Below are positions 21,172 through 29,238 of a stretch of DNA of 64,000 nucleotides, piece after piece (positions within the stretch are counted from its first letter, which is position 1; each line of letters starts with the position of its first letter). Position numbers and translations under genes: made by a program. The stretch is from Pseudoduganella plicata. GTDB lineage: Bacteria > Pseudomonadota > Gammaproteobacteria > Burkholderiales > Burkholderiaceae_D. The stretch is taken from NCBI RefSeq assembly GCF_004421005.1, contig NZ_CP038026.1, forward strand, positions 1,922,001 through 1,986,000, read 5' to 3'. The notes beneath the pieces were generated by a model. The model searched no databases. It was not told where the DNA came from and saw nothing but the letters and a program-made list of their open reading frames with translations.

Positions 21172-21321
21172 GGCTTCTCCTAGGTAGGTACTTCGGAAAA
21201 CCGATAACGCAGCGGCTTGCGGCAAACGGTGGCGCCGGTGGCCGCGCGGTCACGATGGCGTCACAACAGCAATGTAATCTGCAGACTCCCGCCCGGCCCG
21301 GGCTATTCCCGGAGCGTGACG

Positions 21322-21528
21322 CTAACGCGGCTGGCTGCGGCGCTCCCGCCGCCGGTGCAACTGCGGCGAGCACAGCACCCGCAGCGCCGTCTGCCGCGGC
21401 ACGCCGGCCAGCTGCATGTATTCCAGCGCAGGATGCACCCCGTCCGTATTCGCAATGCGTAATGCCTCGTCCACGCGCGCGGCCGTGAAATCGTCCGCGC
21501 GCGCCCTTCTGTTGCCGCGTTCCGCCAT
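21322..21528 (-). CDS. Small hypothetical protein
   Basis: A 68-residue helical, Arg-rich protein (MAERGNRRARADDFTAARVDEALRI ... ending RRRERRSQPR); the middle reads VHPALEYMQLAGVPRQTALRVL. The codon pattern is coding-like and AAGGG lies ahead of the ATG. There is no named domain; the C-terminal basic tail might bind nucleic acid. Confidence 0.55.
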   Translation of the reverse strand: MAERGNRRARADDFTAARVDEALRIANTDGVHPALEYMQLAGVPRQTALRVLCSPQLHRRRERRSQPR

Positions 21529-21742
21529 GATCGAACCCTTACTGCCAGTGGACCTGCCACGTTATCAAAACCTTATGGATGGAGGCGCACGCTTGTCACG
21601 CCGCAGCCCTGCCGTCCCTGCCTTGCCCGTCGAACGCACCAGGTTGCCGGCCCGATGACATCGTCAACCACGATGAGTGGCCGTCCCGCGTCACTGCGAT
21701 CCACGTCGAGCGCTTAAAATACGCTTTTAAAAGGACAACGAC

Positions 21743-22012
21743 GTGAAAAAAACCGACCTCGCCAAGAACGATGCCAAAAAACTGATGGGCAAGATGACGG
21801 GGCCGGGCGCCCCGCAGTTCGGCAGCGCCGCCGCACCCGCCATCGACAAACGCGAACAGCGCAAGCGCGACCAGGCGCTGGGGCTGGTGCCGTTTGCGGT
21901 CAAGCTCAACAGTGAGCTGGTGCAGCAGCTGCAGGCGCTGGCTGCCGAGAAGGGGCTGGATATGAATGCGACCGTGGCCGAGGTGCTGACCAAGGGGTTG
22001 GCGGCTGACTGA
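21743..22012 (+). CDS. Small hypothetical protein with helical C-terminus
   Basis: An 89-residue protein starting at GTG 21743, with AAAGGA 7 nt upstream. The N-terminus is Lys-rich (KKTDLAKNDAKKLMGKM). The C-terminal half (FAVKLNSELVQQLQALAAEKGLDMNATVAEVL) has the rhythm of a ribbon-helix-helix DNA-binding unit, though I cannot confirm that. Monocistronic. The following stretch 22013-22312 contains only a hairpin. Confidence 0.65.
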   Translation: MKKTDLAKNDAKKLMGKMTGPGAPQFGSAAAPAIDKREQRKRDQALGLVPFAVKLNSELVQQLQALAAEKGLDMNATVAEVLTKGLAAD

Positions 22013-22228
22013 CATCCGGCACAAGGACGATACGCCGCGGGCTGTCGCAATGGACCGGCTCCATTTGTGCCACATGCCGCATCCCGCGCCACGTCCGACG
22101 CCGGGTTGCTGCGATCCGCAATGCGGACATAACAACTCCTGACATCCCAACGGCTGTTCCGCAGCATGGTCGATGCTGTCTCCGCTCGAACAAATTGCGC
22201 GCCCAACAGCGGTTAGCGCTGAACTGCC

Positions 22229-22260
22229 TGCCGAGGCCAGCCCAAAAGCCGGCCTCGGCA
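22229..22260. repeat. Hairpin downstream of a PEP-CTERM gene
   Basis: A perfect 10-bp stem TGCCGAGGCC / GGCCTCGGCA with 12-nt loop, 53 nt past the stop of the PEP-CTERM gene at 22313. No T-tract follows on either strand. No other structure or gene is apparent in 22013-22312. Confidence 0.5.
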
Positions 22261-22312
22261 TCCATGCTCAAATGCGCACGCGGCTATTCGGCCGGGCAAC
22301 CTCCGGTAGCGC

Positions 22313-23041
22313 TCATGCCTTGCGACGACGTGCGACGGCGCCAACCAGCCCCAGGCCGCCCAGCAACAGCATCCACATGGTCGGTTCCGGCACCGCGGCA
22401 ATCTGTAGCGTCATCACGACATCGCTGACCTGCATTGCCGCAAAGGCGGGATAGCGGTCATACCAGCAATGATCCGTGCAGACGTAACGCTCGTAGCTCA
22501 AAGCGCCGGCATCCGCGGACGTCGAAAACTGAAGGACCGACCGGCCCGCGATCAACTGGTCCACGGTACTGGAATATGGCTGGCTGCCATCGATATCGCT
22601 GCCGCCGACGCGATAGATCGCCGGGTTGCCGTCGACAGTCCAGGAAGCGTAGAACGAGTTCTTTGCGAATGGACGCTCGAATTGTTCCAAACCCGCCGGC
22701 GGCGGGGTTACGTACAGTGCGCCCGTCACCTTGGCGTCGATCGTCAAGGCAGTGATCCGATAGCCGTCGCGCACGTCGAACTGCAGCGACGCCGTATTGA
22801 ACCACCCTTTGAAGGTCGGAGAATAGTAGTCACCCATTACCCTGAAATCCGCGGCGGGGATCAACCCGGCCATCGACAGGCTGGCCGTGCTGCCCGTATC
22901 GGACAGCACGGCCAGGTCAACGCGATCGTGGGCAGACAACGTGGCGACATCAAAATTTGTTGTCGTAACCCGGTCAGCGGCCTGCGCTACGCCGGCCGAT
23001 GCGGCAAGACCGAGAATCAGCCCGGCAATCGTTTGTTTCAT
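22313..23041 (-). CDS. PEP-CTERM sorting domain protein 1
   Basis: A 242-residue exported protein. Signal peptide MKQTIAGLILGLAASAGVAQA; a beta-rich mature domain with one pair of Cys (CTDHC); then the C-terminal PEP-CTERM tripartite signal: AAVPEP, a hydrophobic helix (MWMLLLGGLGLVGAVA) and RRRKA. Such proteins are processed by an exosortase (EpsH/XrtA) and attached or released with exopolysaccharide. No exosortase is in the window. GGAG precedes the ATG at 23041. First of four PEP-CTERM loci around the prophage remnant. Confidence 0.88.
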   Translation of the reverse strand: MKQTIAGLILGLAASAGVAQAADRVTTTNFDVATLSAHDRVDLAVLSDTGSTASLSMAGLIPAADFRVMGDYYSPTFKGWFNTASLQFDVRDGYRITALTIDAKVTGALYVTPPPAGLEQFERPFAKNSFYASWTVDGNPAIYRVGGSDIDGSQPYSSTVDQLIAGRSVLQFSTSADAGALSYERYVCTDHCWYDRYPAFAAMQVSDVVMTLQIAAVPEPTMWMLLLGGLGLVGAVARRRKA

Positions 23042-23197
23042 GAGTTCTCCTCTTCTGTTTCGAATAATGCGGCATTGCTGCGGCTGGCAACACAATAGCA
23101 TCCGCATTCGCCATCAAGAATCACGAACAGTAACAAAAGAACATTTTTTTCTCATCATCTGCATTGGCCGGTGCGCTCTCGTCGTTTCGCAAAGCGA

Positions 23198-23223
23198 AAA
23201 GGCCAGCGCAATGGCTGGCCTTT
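23198..23223. terminator. Rho-independent terminator
   Basis: A 10-bp stem AAAGGCCAGC / GCTGGCCTTT with 6-nt loop, flanked by T-rich sequence on both strands (TTTCTTT on plus, TTTTCGCTTT on minus). It follows the PEP-CTERM remnant ending at 23288. Confidence 0.75.
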
Positions 23224-23287
23224 CTTTGGAATCTGCGGATCCGGGTCCGGTAAGCGCACGCCGCTCCCGTTCTTTCACCGATTGAAC

Positions 23288-23555
23288 TCAGTTCGCCCTC
23301 TTGCGCGCGATCGCGCCAATGGCGAGCAACCCGGCCAGCATCATGCCATACGTCTCCGGCTCCGGCACCATGGACACATTGACGTGGGCCACGTCGGACG
23401 CAGGTCCGCCCAGGCATGGTCCCCGCCAAAATAACGGTGGCGATATTCCGCCGATGCCGTCGTGGGCGCCGCGATCCCGTGGAGTAATCAAATCGTCCTT
23501 CGTCTCCGTATCGTATCCGAAGACGGATGTCAGCTGGAACGGTGTGCCGGGCGTT
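23288..23555 (-). pseudogene. 3' remnant of a PEP-CTERM gene
   Basis: An open frame of about 88 residues with no start or signal peptide, running TPFQLTSVFGYDTETKDD ... and ending in a complete PEP-CTERM signal: MVPEPETYGMMLAGLLAIGAIARKRAN (27 residues at the C-terminus; key parts are VPEPET, the hydrophobic helix and RKRAN). The 5' part has been replaced by a phage capsid gene fragment in a different frame at about 23550. It marks a recombination boundary of the prophage remnant. Confidence 0.75.
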
Positions 23556-23705
23556 TGCGATCGCTTCGACTTCCGCCAGCATGGCGTCCAGCTCACCGGC
23601 CTCGGCGACTGGCATGCGCTGATTAGCCGGGTACTTGTTGTTCAGGTCTTGCGCTTTCTTTGCAGCGGCGTCGCGCTGTGCGCGCAGTTGTGCGAGTTTC
23701 GACAT
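23556..23705 (-). pseudogene. 5' stub of a phage major capsid gene
   Basis: The first 50 residues (MSKLAQLRAQRDAAAKKAQDL..., then MPVAEAGELDAMLAEVEAIA) match the delta-domain N-terminus of HK97-type capsid proteins. It lies just after the head protease as expected. The rest of the capsid gene and all further head genes are missing; the frame enters unrelated sequence at about 23550. Confidence 0.75.
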
Positions 23706-23794
23706 GGATTTCCTCAGGGTTTGGTCCGCTCTCGCGGCCGATATGGACGAAAAAAAACCGCCTCGAGGGCGGCTGCTTTAGTGGCGCGAGAGCG

Positions 23795-24556
23795 TCAGCT
23801 AACTTGGAGGCGGGCCAGCATGGCGATGCGCTGCTGCTGGCGGGCGCGGTGTTCTTCAGTGGCGATATCCTCGATACCGCCGGCGTTGTCTTCGATCTTG
23901 GGCGCCTTGGAGTAGGCGCTCATGTTCCAGGCGGCCTGGGCCTTCTTGCCCTCGGCGATGCGGTCGACGAGGCCGGCCGCAAGCGCCTCCTCGGCGGAGT
24001 ACCAGGTCTCGGCATCCATGGCGGCTTTCACGTCGTCGACGGCCATGCCGCTTTTCGCCGCGTACTGGCCCGCCAGCGTGCCGTCGATCTTCGACAGCAG
24101 CGACACGGTGGCCGTCAGGTCGGCTGCGTTGCCCATGGCCCAGGTCCAGGCGTTGTGAATCATGAAGAAGCCGCCCGGGGCGATCTCGACCTCGTCGGCC
24201 GCGATGGCGATGACGGTGGCCGCGCTGGCGGCATAGCCGTCAACGTGTGCGATGACGCGGGCGCCGGTGTCGCGGATGGCCTGGCAGATCGTCTGTGCGG
24301 CGAACACGTCGCCACCCGGGCTGTTGATCCGTAGGTGCACGTCGCCGCCCTTGATCGCGCGGATCTGCGGCACCAGCGCCTCGGCGGAGACGCCGCCCCA
24401 CCAGTGCGCCGTTTCCTCATCGGCGACGATGGAGTCGTACAGGTAGATCGTGGTCTCGGCGCCCTCGGCGACGATTCGCGACTGCGGCAGCCGTTCAGGC
24501 CGTTTTTTGTTGCTCGCCAGGAGCTGGGTCAGGCTGTTGGGCACTCGCGCCTCCAT
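23795..24556 (-). CDS. ClpP-like phage prohead protease
   Basis: A 253-residue head maturation protease of the ClpP-related type. INSPGGDVFAAQTI (about residues 76-89) is the ClpP oxyanion-loop region, the nucleophile Ser is in DGYAASAAT (about 105-113), and the catalytic His is in GGFFMIHNAW (about 128-137). It would cut the capsid delta domain during prohead maturation. It overlaps the portal gene by 62 nt, as is common in this module. Order portal-protease-capsid is conserved. Confidence 0.9.
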   Translation of the reverse strand: MEARVPNSLTQLLASNKKRPERLPQSRIVAEGAETTIYLYDSIVADEETAHWWGGVSAEALVPQIRAIKGGDVHLRINSPGGDVFAAQTICQAIRDTGARVIAHVDGYAASAATVIAIAADEVEIAPGGFFMIHNAWTWAMGNAADLTATVSLLSKIDGTLAGQYAAKSGMAVDDVKAAMDAETWYSAEEALAAGLVDRIAEGKKAQAAWNMSAYSKAPKIEDNAGGIEDIATEEHRARQQQRIAMLARLQVS

Positions 24557-25805
24557 TCAGTTGTAAATCCGCGTTCGGCGGCATGTTTTCGATCCGCCTG
24601 ATTTCCTCTGGCGTCATCCACGGCATCTCACCTGCACGGACCAGCGCGATCCGGTACGCCTCGTAGTGCGCCCCGACGTCGCCTTTTTCCAAGGCTTCCG
24701 TCTTGTGCTCCATGAAGAATCGCTCGCGCACGGGCCACAAACGCCGGTTGAATTCCTGCTTGATCTCGTTCAGCCGGTCGTTGAGGACGTAGCGGACGAA
24801 ATTGCCGCCCTGCTCGGCCATACCGGAACCCCAGGAGCTGTTCTTTTCGGTGTGCCCGACCAGGTGCGGCGGTACCCCGAAGACGCTACAGATTTCCTCG
24901 ACCGTGAACAACCGAGTCGCCAGGATTTCCGCGTCCTTCGAATTCACGCTGAGCTGTGCCGGTTCCAGGCCGCCCGACAGGATCAGTGGGCCGCGCCCGC
25001 CGTTCTGTGCACGGGCAATCAACGACGCCTTGAGCTGCTCCAGCTGCGCCTTGTCCAGCTTCGCGGCTGTCATCAAGGCGTAATCAAAGTTCGTGCCGCC
25101 AGCGAAGAATCCGCCCGCGTTCTCCTGCGCCGCGATCGCGGTTCCGATTACTTCCTGTGCCGCAAACGTGATAGGGCTCGGGCTCAACAGCGTGTCTTCG
25201 CTATAACCCTGGCTCTTCAGGTGCACCACGTCTTCAGGTGGAAGCACGTAGGAGGCGCCGCCACCGGCCGGGAACACGCGGTAGAGCACCGCACCGCCCT
25301 GACGAAACGGCATCATCCTGCGGGGCTTCCAGCCGGTGACGTGGCTGCTTGAAAAACGGGGGCGCAGCAGCTCGGCAAATCCATCGCCATTGAACAGCTG
25401 CGCCTCGATAAGCATCTTCCAGGCCGTGGCGGCGCTCATGTCCGGGTTCGCCTGCTCATTGAGCATCCACCAGTACGGGTGCTCGGCAGGCGCGCGCCCT
25501 TGACCGGGCGTCCGCTCATAGATGCCCACTGGCAGGCTCGAGATCGCACCGGTGATTCGGGCGACGCAGCCGTACACCGCCGAGACGCGCATCGCCGTGG
25601 TTTCGGTAACAGCAGCGCCCGACGACGACCGGTGTGCGGCGCCCAGCAAGTTTGCCAGCTCGCCCATGCTCATGCTGCCGCTCGAGTTTTCGCCCAGCGC
25701 AACGATGCCAGCGCGCTCGGCGGCGCCATGGCGACCGGCCATCCAGGAGCCCAGCACGCGCGAATCATGACGCGCCGCCTCCAGATTTAGTAGTTTTCCG
25801 GTCAT
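24495..25805 (-). CDS. Phage portal protein (HK97 family)
   Basis: A 436-residue portal protein forming the DNA-entry dodecamer of the capsid. Family segments are RVSAVYGCVARITGAISSLP near residue 60, YWMMLNEQANPDMSAATAWK, YVLPPEDVVHLK, and VEEICSVFGVPPHLVGH (about 310). The ATG at 25805 overlaps the terminase stop (TGATG). The C-terminus overlaps the protease start. Confidence 0.92.
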   Translation of the reverse strand: MTGKLLNLEAARHDSRVLGSWMAGRHGAAERAGIVALGENSSGSMSMGELANLLGAAHRSSSGAAVTETTAMRVSAVYGCVARITGAISSLPVGIYERTPGQGRAPAEHPYWWMLNEQANPDMSAATAWKMLIEAQLFNGDGFAELLRPRFSSSHVTGWKPRRMMPFRQGGAVLYRVFPAGGGASYVLPPEDVVHLKSQGYSEDTLLSPSPITFAAQEVIGTAIAAQENAGGFFAGGTNFDYALMTAAKLDKAQLEQLKASLIARAQNGGRGPLILSGGLEPAQLSVNSKDAEILATRLFTVEEICSVFGVPPHLVGHTEKNSSWGSGMAEQGGNFVRYVLNDRLNEIKQEFNRRLWPVRERFFMEHKTEALEKGDVGAHYEAYRIALVRAGEMPWMTPEEIRRIENMPPNADLQLNGGASAQQPDPAPGEQQKTA

Positions 25806-27466
25806 CAGAGGTCCAATACGAAAATTTCCGGGACGACTTGCGTCTCGGGGTTCAGTGCCATCAGCGTTACGGCGTTCAGCACGGCCAGCAGAGGGTCGAT
25901 CTTCGCGGTGCCCGACGCCTGTTTCGTGATGATCACGCCGTTGCCGCGCGGCTCGATGCGGGCGTTGCCGACGCACCAGGCCATCAGCGCCTGGCCGGGG
26001 TGCACCATCACGCCCTCAGCCAGCTTCCGCTCGGCGGTCTTGATCGCGCCGGTCATCTTCCAGCCCTGGCTGATACCGACGACCTTCTCTTCGGGGATGC
26101 CGGCCTCCAGCAGCGCGTCGGCGATGCCGCCTAGGCCCATCGAATCGCACCCGACCTTGTCCAGTTTGCCGGCGTCCTCGATAGCGGCCACGAACTGCGC
26201 GACGCCGTCGACGTCGTCACCGATACGCGTCACCAGCGTCAGGTCGCCAGCTTTGGCGAAGTCCTGCAGCCGCGGCGCGATGTCCTTGCGGCGCTCCAGC
26301 ACCGACGGGTGTGCCCAGGCATGCGCCCAGGTGAGCCACTGGCGCGTCTTCGCGCAGTGGCCGACAGCGGCGAAGCCCAGCAAGTCGTCCAGCCCGCCCC
26401 CGTCGATACCGACGTCGACGATCTCGGACCGTTCGATCAGCTCGTGCAGGTCGAACACCGGTACGGCCTGCCGTGCCCAGAAGTCGGCGCCGGCCCAGCG
26501 GTCCGACCGCAGGTTCATGCCGATTTCGACGTTGGCGTGCTTGGCCATGAAGCCGCGGAACGACTCAGGGCCGGCCTGCTCGGCAATCTTGTACTCGCGC
26601 TCGAGGAACGCTTCGTCGACCGAGAACCCGATGTTCGGGTTCACCAGCCGCATGTTTTCCAGCTTCAAGGCGTCGCCCGATGCCACCATCTCCGGCGGGT
26701 GTTCGAAGATGATCGGCACGAAGGCCGGGTCGACGATCTCGCCGTCGCGCACCTTGCGGGCATACTCCAGCTTCTGCCGGAACACGCCGGCCGGAGGCTC
26801 GTCCGACTGCGTGGACAGCCAGATCACGAACCCCTCGGGACGCGATGCACGGCCGCCCAGGGCCTCGCGGAACATGTTCTCGGCGCTGGATATCTTGCCG
26901 AATAGGTGCAGCTCGTCGACCAGCGTGCCGACCGACTTCTTGCCGCCGACCGTGTTCTGGTCCGCCGCCAGCACCTTCAGGGTGGCGTTGCTCTCGCGGT
27001 GCGTGATCGTTTTGACGTGCGACTGGACGTGCATCAGGTCGTCCAGGTCCTCATCCTTCTGCACCATGTCCCGCGCCGGCGCGTAGGCGTTGTTCGCCAC
27101 TTCGACCGTCGGCGCCAGGACCGAGAACTCGGCCGACTGGCGCCAGTTCAGTATCAGGGCTGTCATCATGATCCCGGCCGCGATCGTCGATTTGCTGTTC
27201 TTCTTCGGGATGAGCACGAAGAACTCGACGATCAGCCGGCGCCCGTTCTCGGCGTCGTAGGCACCGAAGATGCAGCGCACCAGATCGAAGACCCATTCAG
27301 CGCAGGACTCGCCGAACGTCGGGCTGCCAGGGGCATCGACGATCTTGAGCGCCTTGAAGATCGCCAGCGCGTGCTCGCCCTGCTCCGGGAAGATCGGCGG
27401 CGGAATGATCGTCTCGCCCTTGAGCAGACGGTCTGCCCAGTCGGGACAAGCTGTTGACCATTCCAT
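25805..27466 (-). CDS. Phage terminase large subunit
   Basis: A 553-residue packaging ATPase/nuclease of the Terminase_1 type. The Walker A-like P-loop is PKKNSKST (about residues 87-94), Walker B is GTLVDELH (about 177-184), and the RNase H-like nuclease begins with VGIDGGGLDDLLG (about 355). It pumps phage DNA into proheads with the small subunit encoded just upstream (9 nt gap). Intact in sequence despite the phage module being incomplete. Confidence 0.94.
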   Translation of the reverse strand: MEWSTACPDWADRLLKGETIIPPPIFPEQGEHALAIFKALKIVDAPGSPTFGESCAEWVFDLVRCIFGAYDAENGRRLIVEFFVLIPKKNSKSTIAAGIMMTALILNWRQSAEFSVLAPTVEVANNAYAPARDMVQKDEDLDDLMHVQSHVKTITHRESNATLKVLAADQNTVGGKKSVGTLVDELHLFGKISSAENMFREALGGRASRPEGFVIWLSTQSDEPPAGVFRQKLEYARKVRDGEIVDPAFVPIIFEHPPEMVASGDALKLENMRLVNPNIGFSVDEAFLEREYKIAEQAGPESFRGFMAKHANVEIGMNLRSDRWAGADFWARQAVPVFDLHELIERSEIVDVGIDGGGLDDLLGFAAVGHCAKTRQWLTWAHAWAHPSVLERRKDIAPRLQDFAKAGDLTLVTRIGDDVDGVAQFVAAIEDAGKLDKVGCDSMGLGGIADALLEAGIPEEKVVGISQGWKMTGAIKTAERKLAEGVMVHPGQALMAWCVGNARIEPRGNGVIITKQASGTAKIDPLLAVLNAVTLMALNPETQVVPEIFVLDL

Positions 27467-27475
27467 ACTGTTCCT

Positions 27476-27775
27476 TTATTTCACTGCTCGTAGTGGCGGC
27501 GGGGTGGACGCGAACTTGTTGGCCGCCTTCTTCGCCGCCTCACCCTTCGCGTCCTTCTTGCCGCCCTCGCCCAGCTTCTGGTGCTTGAACGGCAACATCG
27601 CCTTCGCCGCGTCCGTGCGGATTTTTATGTCCGTCGCCGGATCGTTCATGACCGCCGTGAGAAATTCCAGCGGGTCTTTCGTCAGCAGCGATTCCGCCGC
27701 GCTAAGCGTGGGCGGATTTGATTTACGGCCGGCCCCAGGTCGGGCGCCGCCGCTCCTACCGGGCTTTCCTGCCAT
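27476..27775 (-). CDS. Phage terminase small subunit (short)
   Basis: A 99-residue basic protein starting MAGKPGRSGGARPGAGRK, a Gly/Arg motif typical of small phage terminase subunits, followed by a helical core (DPLEFLTAVMNDPATDIKIR). Position directly before the large subunit supports the role of DNA-site recognition. The upstream gap 27776-27910 separates it from an inserted PEP-CTERM gene. Confidence 0.78.
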   Translation of the reverse strand: MAGKPGRSGGARPGAGRKSNPPTLSAAESLLTKDPLEFLTAVMNDPATDIKIRTDAAKAMLPFKHQKLGEGGKKDAKGEAAKKAANKFASTPPPLRAVK

Positions 27776-27910
27776 TTGAATTCCGTTTGAAAGGGGGATT
27801 TTTTCTGCGCGTGAGGTACAGTGCGGTGTCCGGCGGCCGGGGCGCCAGACTTTTGGCCCCCGGGGTACTTCGGCCGCGCTTCAGTAAACGAGCCGCAGGT
27901 TAGTCCTAAA

Positions 27911-28492
27911 TCAGCGTGCAGCTGCGTTGATGCGGCGGCGGCTCAGACCAATAATCGACAGCCCAATGCCTAGCATTGCAAACGTCGTTGGCTCAGGAAC
28001 GGAGGGAACGGAGGAGACTACGGTGGCCACCGTGTCGGTGGAGCTAAACCAGCTATCATAGTACGTATAGTCAGACGTTTCCCACCACTGATAGCTAGGG
28101 GTCCATCCCGCATAGAAGTAGCTCGCATGCGCGTAGTCATACGTGCTTTCTAGCTGCACGTAGATATCGTAATCCCTCGTGTTGCGATATCTGAACCCCC
28201 ACGTGTACTGTGCGGCAGGTGTCCAAGGTGTTCTGAACTCGATACCGTTGGCAATGAGGCTTGTTACCTCATTCTTTTCGATAATATTATTTCCGTTTAT
28301 GTCCTCCGCTGTGAACCGGGCAGACAGTGTAGCAGAAGGCTGCCAGTGAAATTCATAATCGGCTTGATCGCCGTTTTCATCATCGTGGTAGCTTTCGTGC
28401 CACGCGCCTGTGTAGTCAAAAGTAACCGTAATTGGTGCTGCGTTGGCGGATGCCGCTGTTGCCAACAGTAAAGCAAAGAGCGTTTTTTTCAT
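27911..28492 (-). CDS. PEP-CTERM sorting domain protein 2, inside the prophage module
   Basis: A 193-residue exported protein: signal peptide MKKTLFALLLATAASANA, a Tyr/Trp-rich beta domain, an EF-hand-like stretch EDINGNNIIEKNEV (about residues 64-77), then SVPEPT, hydrophobic helix and SRRRINAAAR. It sits between the HNH nuclease and the terminase small subunit, which are normally adjacent in such phages, so it behaves like a phage-carried extra gene (moron) or a later insertion. Base composition is markedly more AT-rich than the flanks. GAGA lies ahead of the ATG. Confidence 0.85.
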   Translation of the reverse strand: MKKTLFALLLATAASANAAPITVTFDYTGAWHESYHDDENGDQADYEFHWQPSATLSARFTAEDINGNNIIEKNEVTSLIANGIEFRTPWTPAAQYTWGFRYRNTRDYDIYVQLESTYDYAHASYFYAGWTPSYQWWETSDYTYYDSWFSSTDTVATVVSSVPSVPEPTTFAMLGIGLSIIGLSRRRINAAAR

Positions 28493-28634
28493 ATCAAGAT
28501 CTCGGTCAATAGGGGCCTTTATCATAAACGAGATTTCTCTTGAAATAACTAAATTGCAACTTACCAGTCACGATTATTCTGTTACTGGCTATGCGGACAT
28601 GATTCCCCACTGGATGCCGCAATTTCCACCCTGA

Positions 28635-28897
28635 TCAGTACCCTCGGGCGCGTTCTGCGGCCTCCTGCGCCGTCTTCACGTCATGGCAGAGGTCACACAG
28701 CGTCTGCTTGTTCTCGGGCTCGTCGCTGCCGCCTTCCACAGCAGCACGATGTGATCGACCACGCTACCCAGGGCGCCGCACTTCCGGCACAGTCCACAGT
28801 CACGCGCCTTGATCTGGTTGCGGTCCTTCACGCCAGCACTGCCACGCTTCCGCTCTACACGGTCAGGCTGAACCGTGTGCACGGCGAGACGCGACAT
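28635..28897 (-). pseudogene. Phage HNH endonuclease with a one-base frameshift
   Basis: Starts MSRLAVHTVQPDRVERKRG and carries CRKCGALGSVVDHIVLLWK, the zinc Cys pair and DH of an HNH nuclease. After WK the frame fails at the CC run 28732-28733. Adding one base yields GGSDEPENKQTLCDLCHDVK, the expected second half with the Asn, CxxCH zinc pair and His, and a stop at 28635. Restored length is 87 residues. HNH genes next to terminase are needed for packaging cleavage in many cos phages. Probably a sequencing undercall. Confidence 0.82.
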
Positions 28898-28947
28898 CGA
28901 TACTGCTGCTAGCCGCGGCTAGTGTCTTCAATGCCATGTGCCTGCCC

Positions 28948-29238
28948 CTACTGCGTGTGCCCTATCAGCTCACGGAACGTTATGTGTCCGGTCGCTGGGT
29001 TGCGGCGCACGATGTACACGTCTGCAACTTCTTGTCCGTGCGCTTGTTCCACCTCGAAGTCCTGCCCGAAGAACAGACGCATGTTGGTGATGCGCTCCTC
29101 GGTGGTCAGGCGCTGAATGGTCAGTAGCCAGGCGTAGCGCTCTCTGCACGCCATGGCCACTGCGGCATCTGGCTGACCCTGCGCTGCTGTGACACTGCAC
29201 GTGCACGCCAGCAGCAGTGCTGCCAGCACGGTCCTCAT
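28948..29238 (-). CDS. Small exported phage-region protein
   Basis: A 96-residue protein with an N-terminal signal (MRTVLAALLLACTCSVTAA). LLLACTCS could be a lipobox-like site. The mature part is 75 residues (RERYAWLLTIQRLTTEERI...). Its ATG overlaps the stop of the SGNH tail gene (ATGA). Position suggests a lysis accessory or superinfection factor, but nothing in the sequence proves it. Confidence 0.6.
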   Translation of the reverse strand: MRTVLAALLLACTCSVTAAQGQPDAAVAMACRERYAWLLTIQRLTTEERITNMRLFFGQDFEVEQAHGQEVADVYIVRRNPATGHITFRELIGHTQ

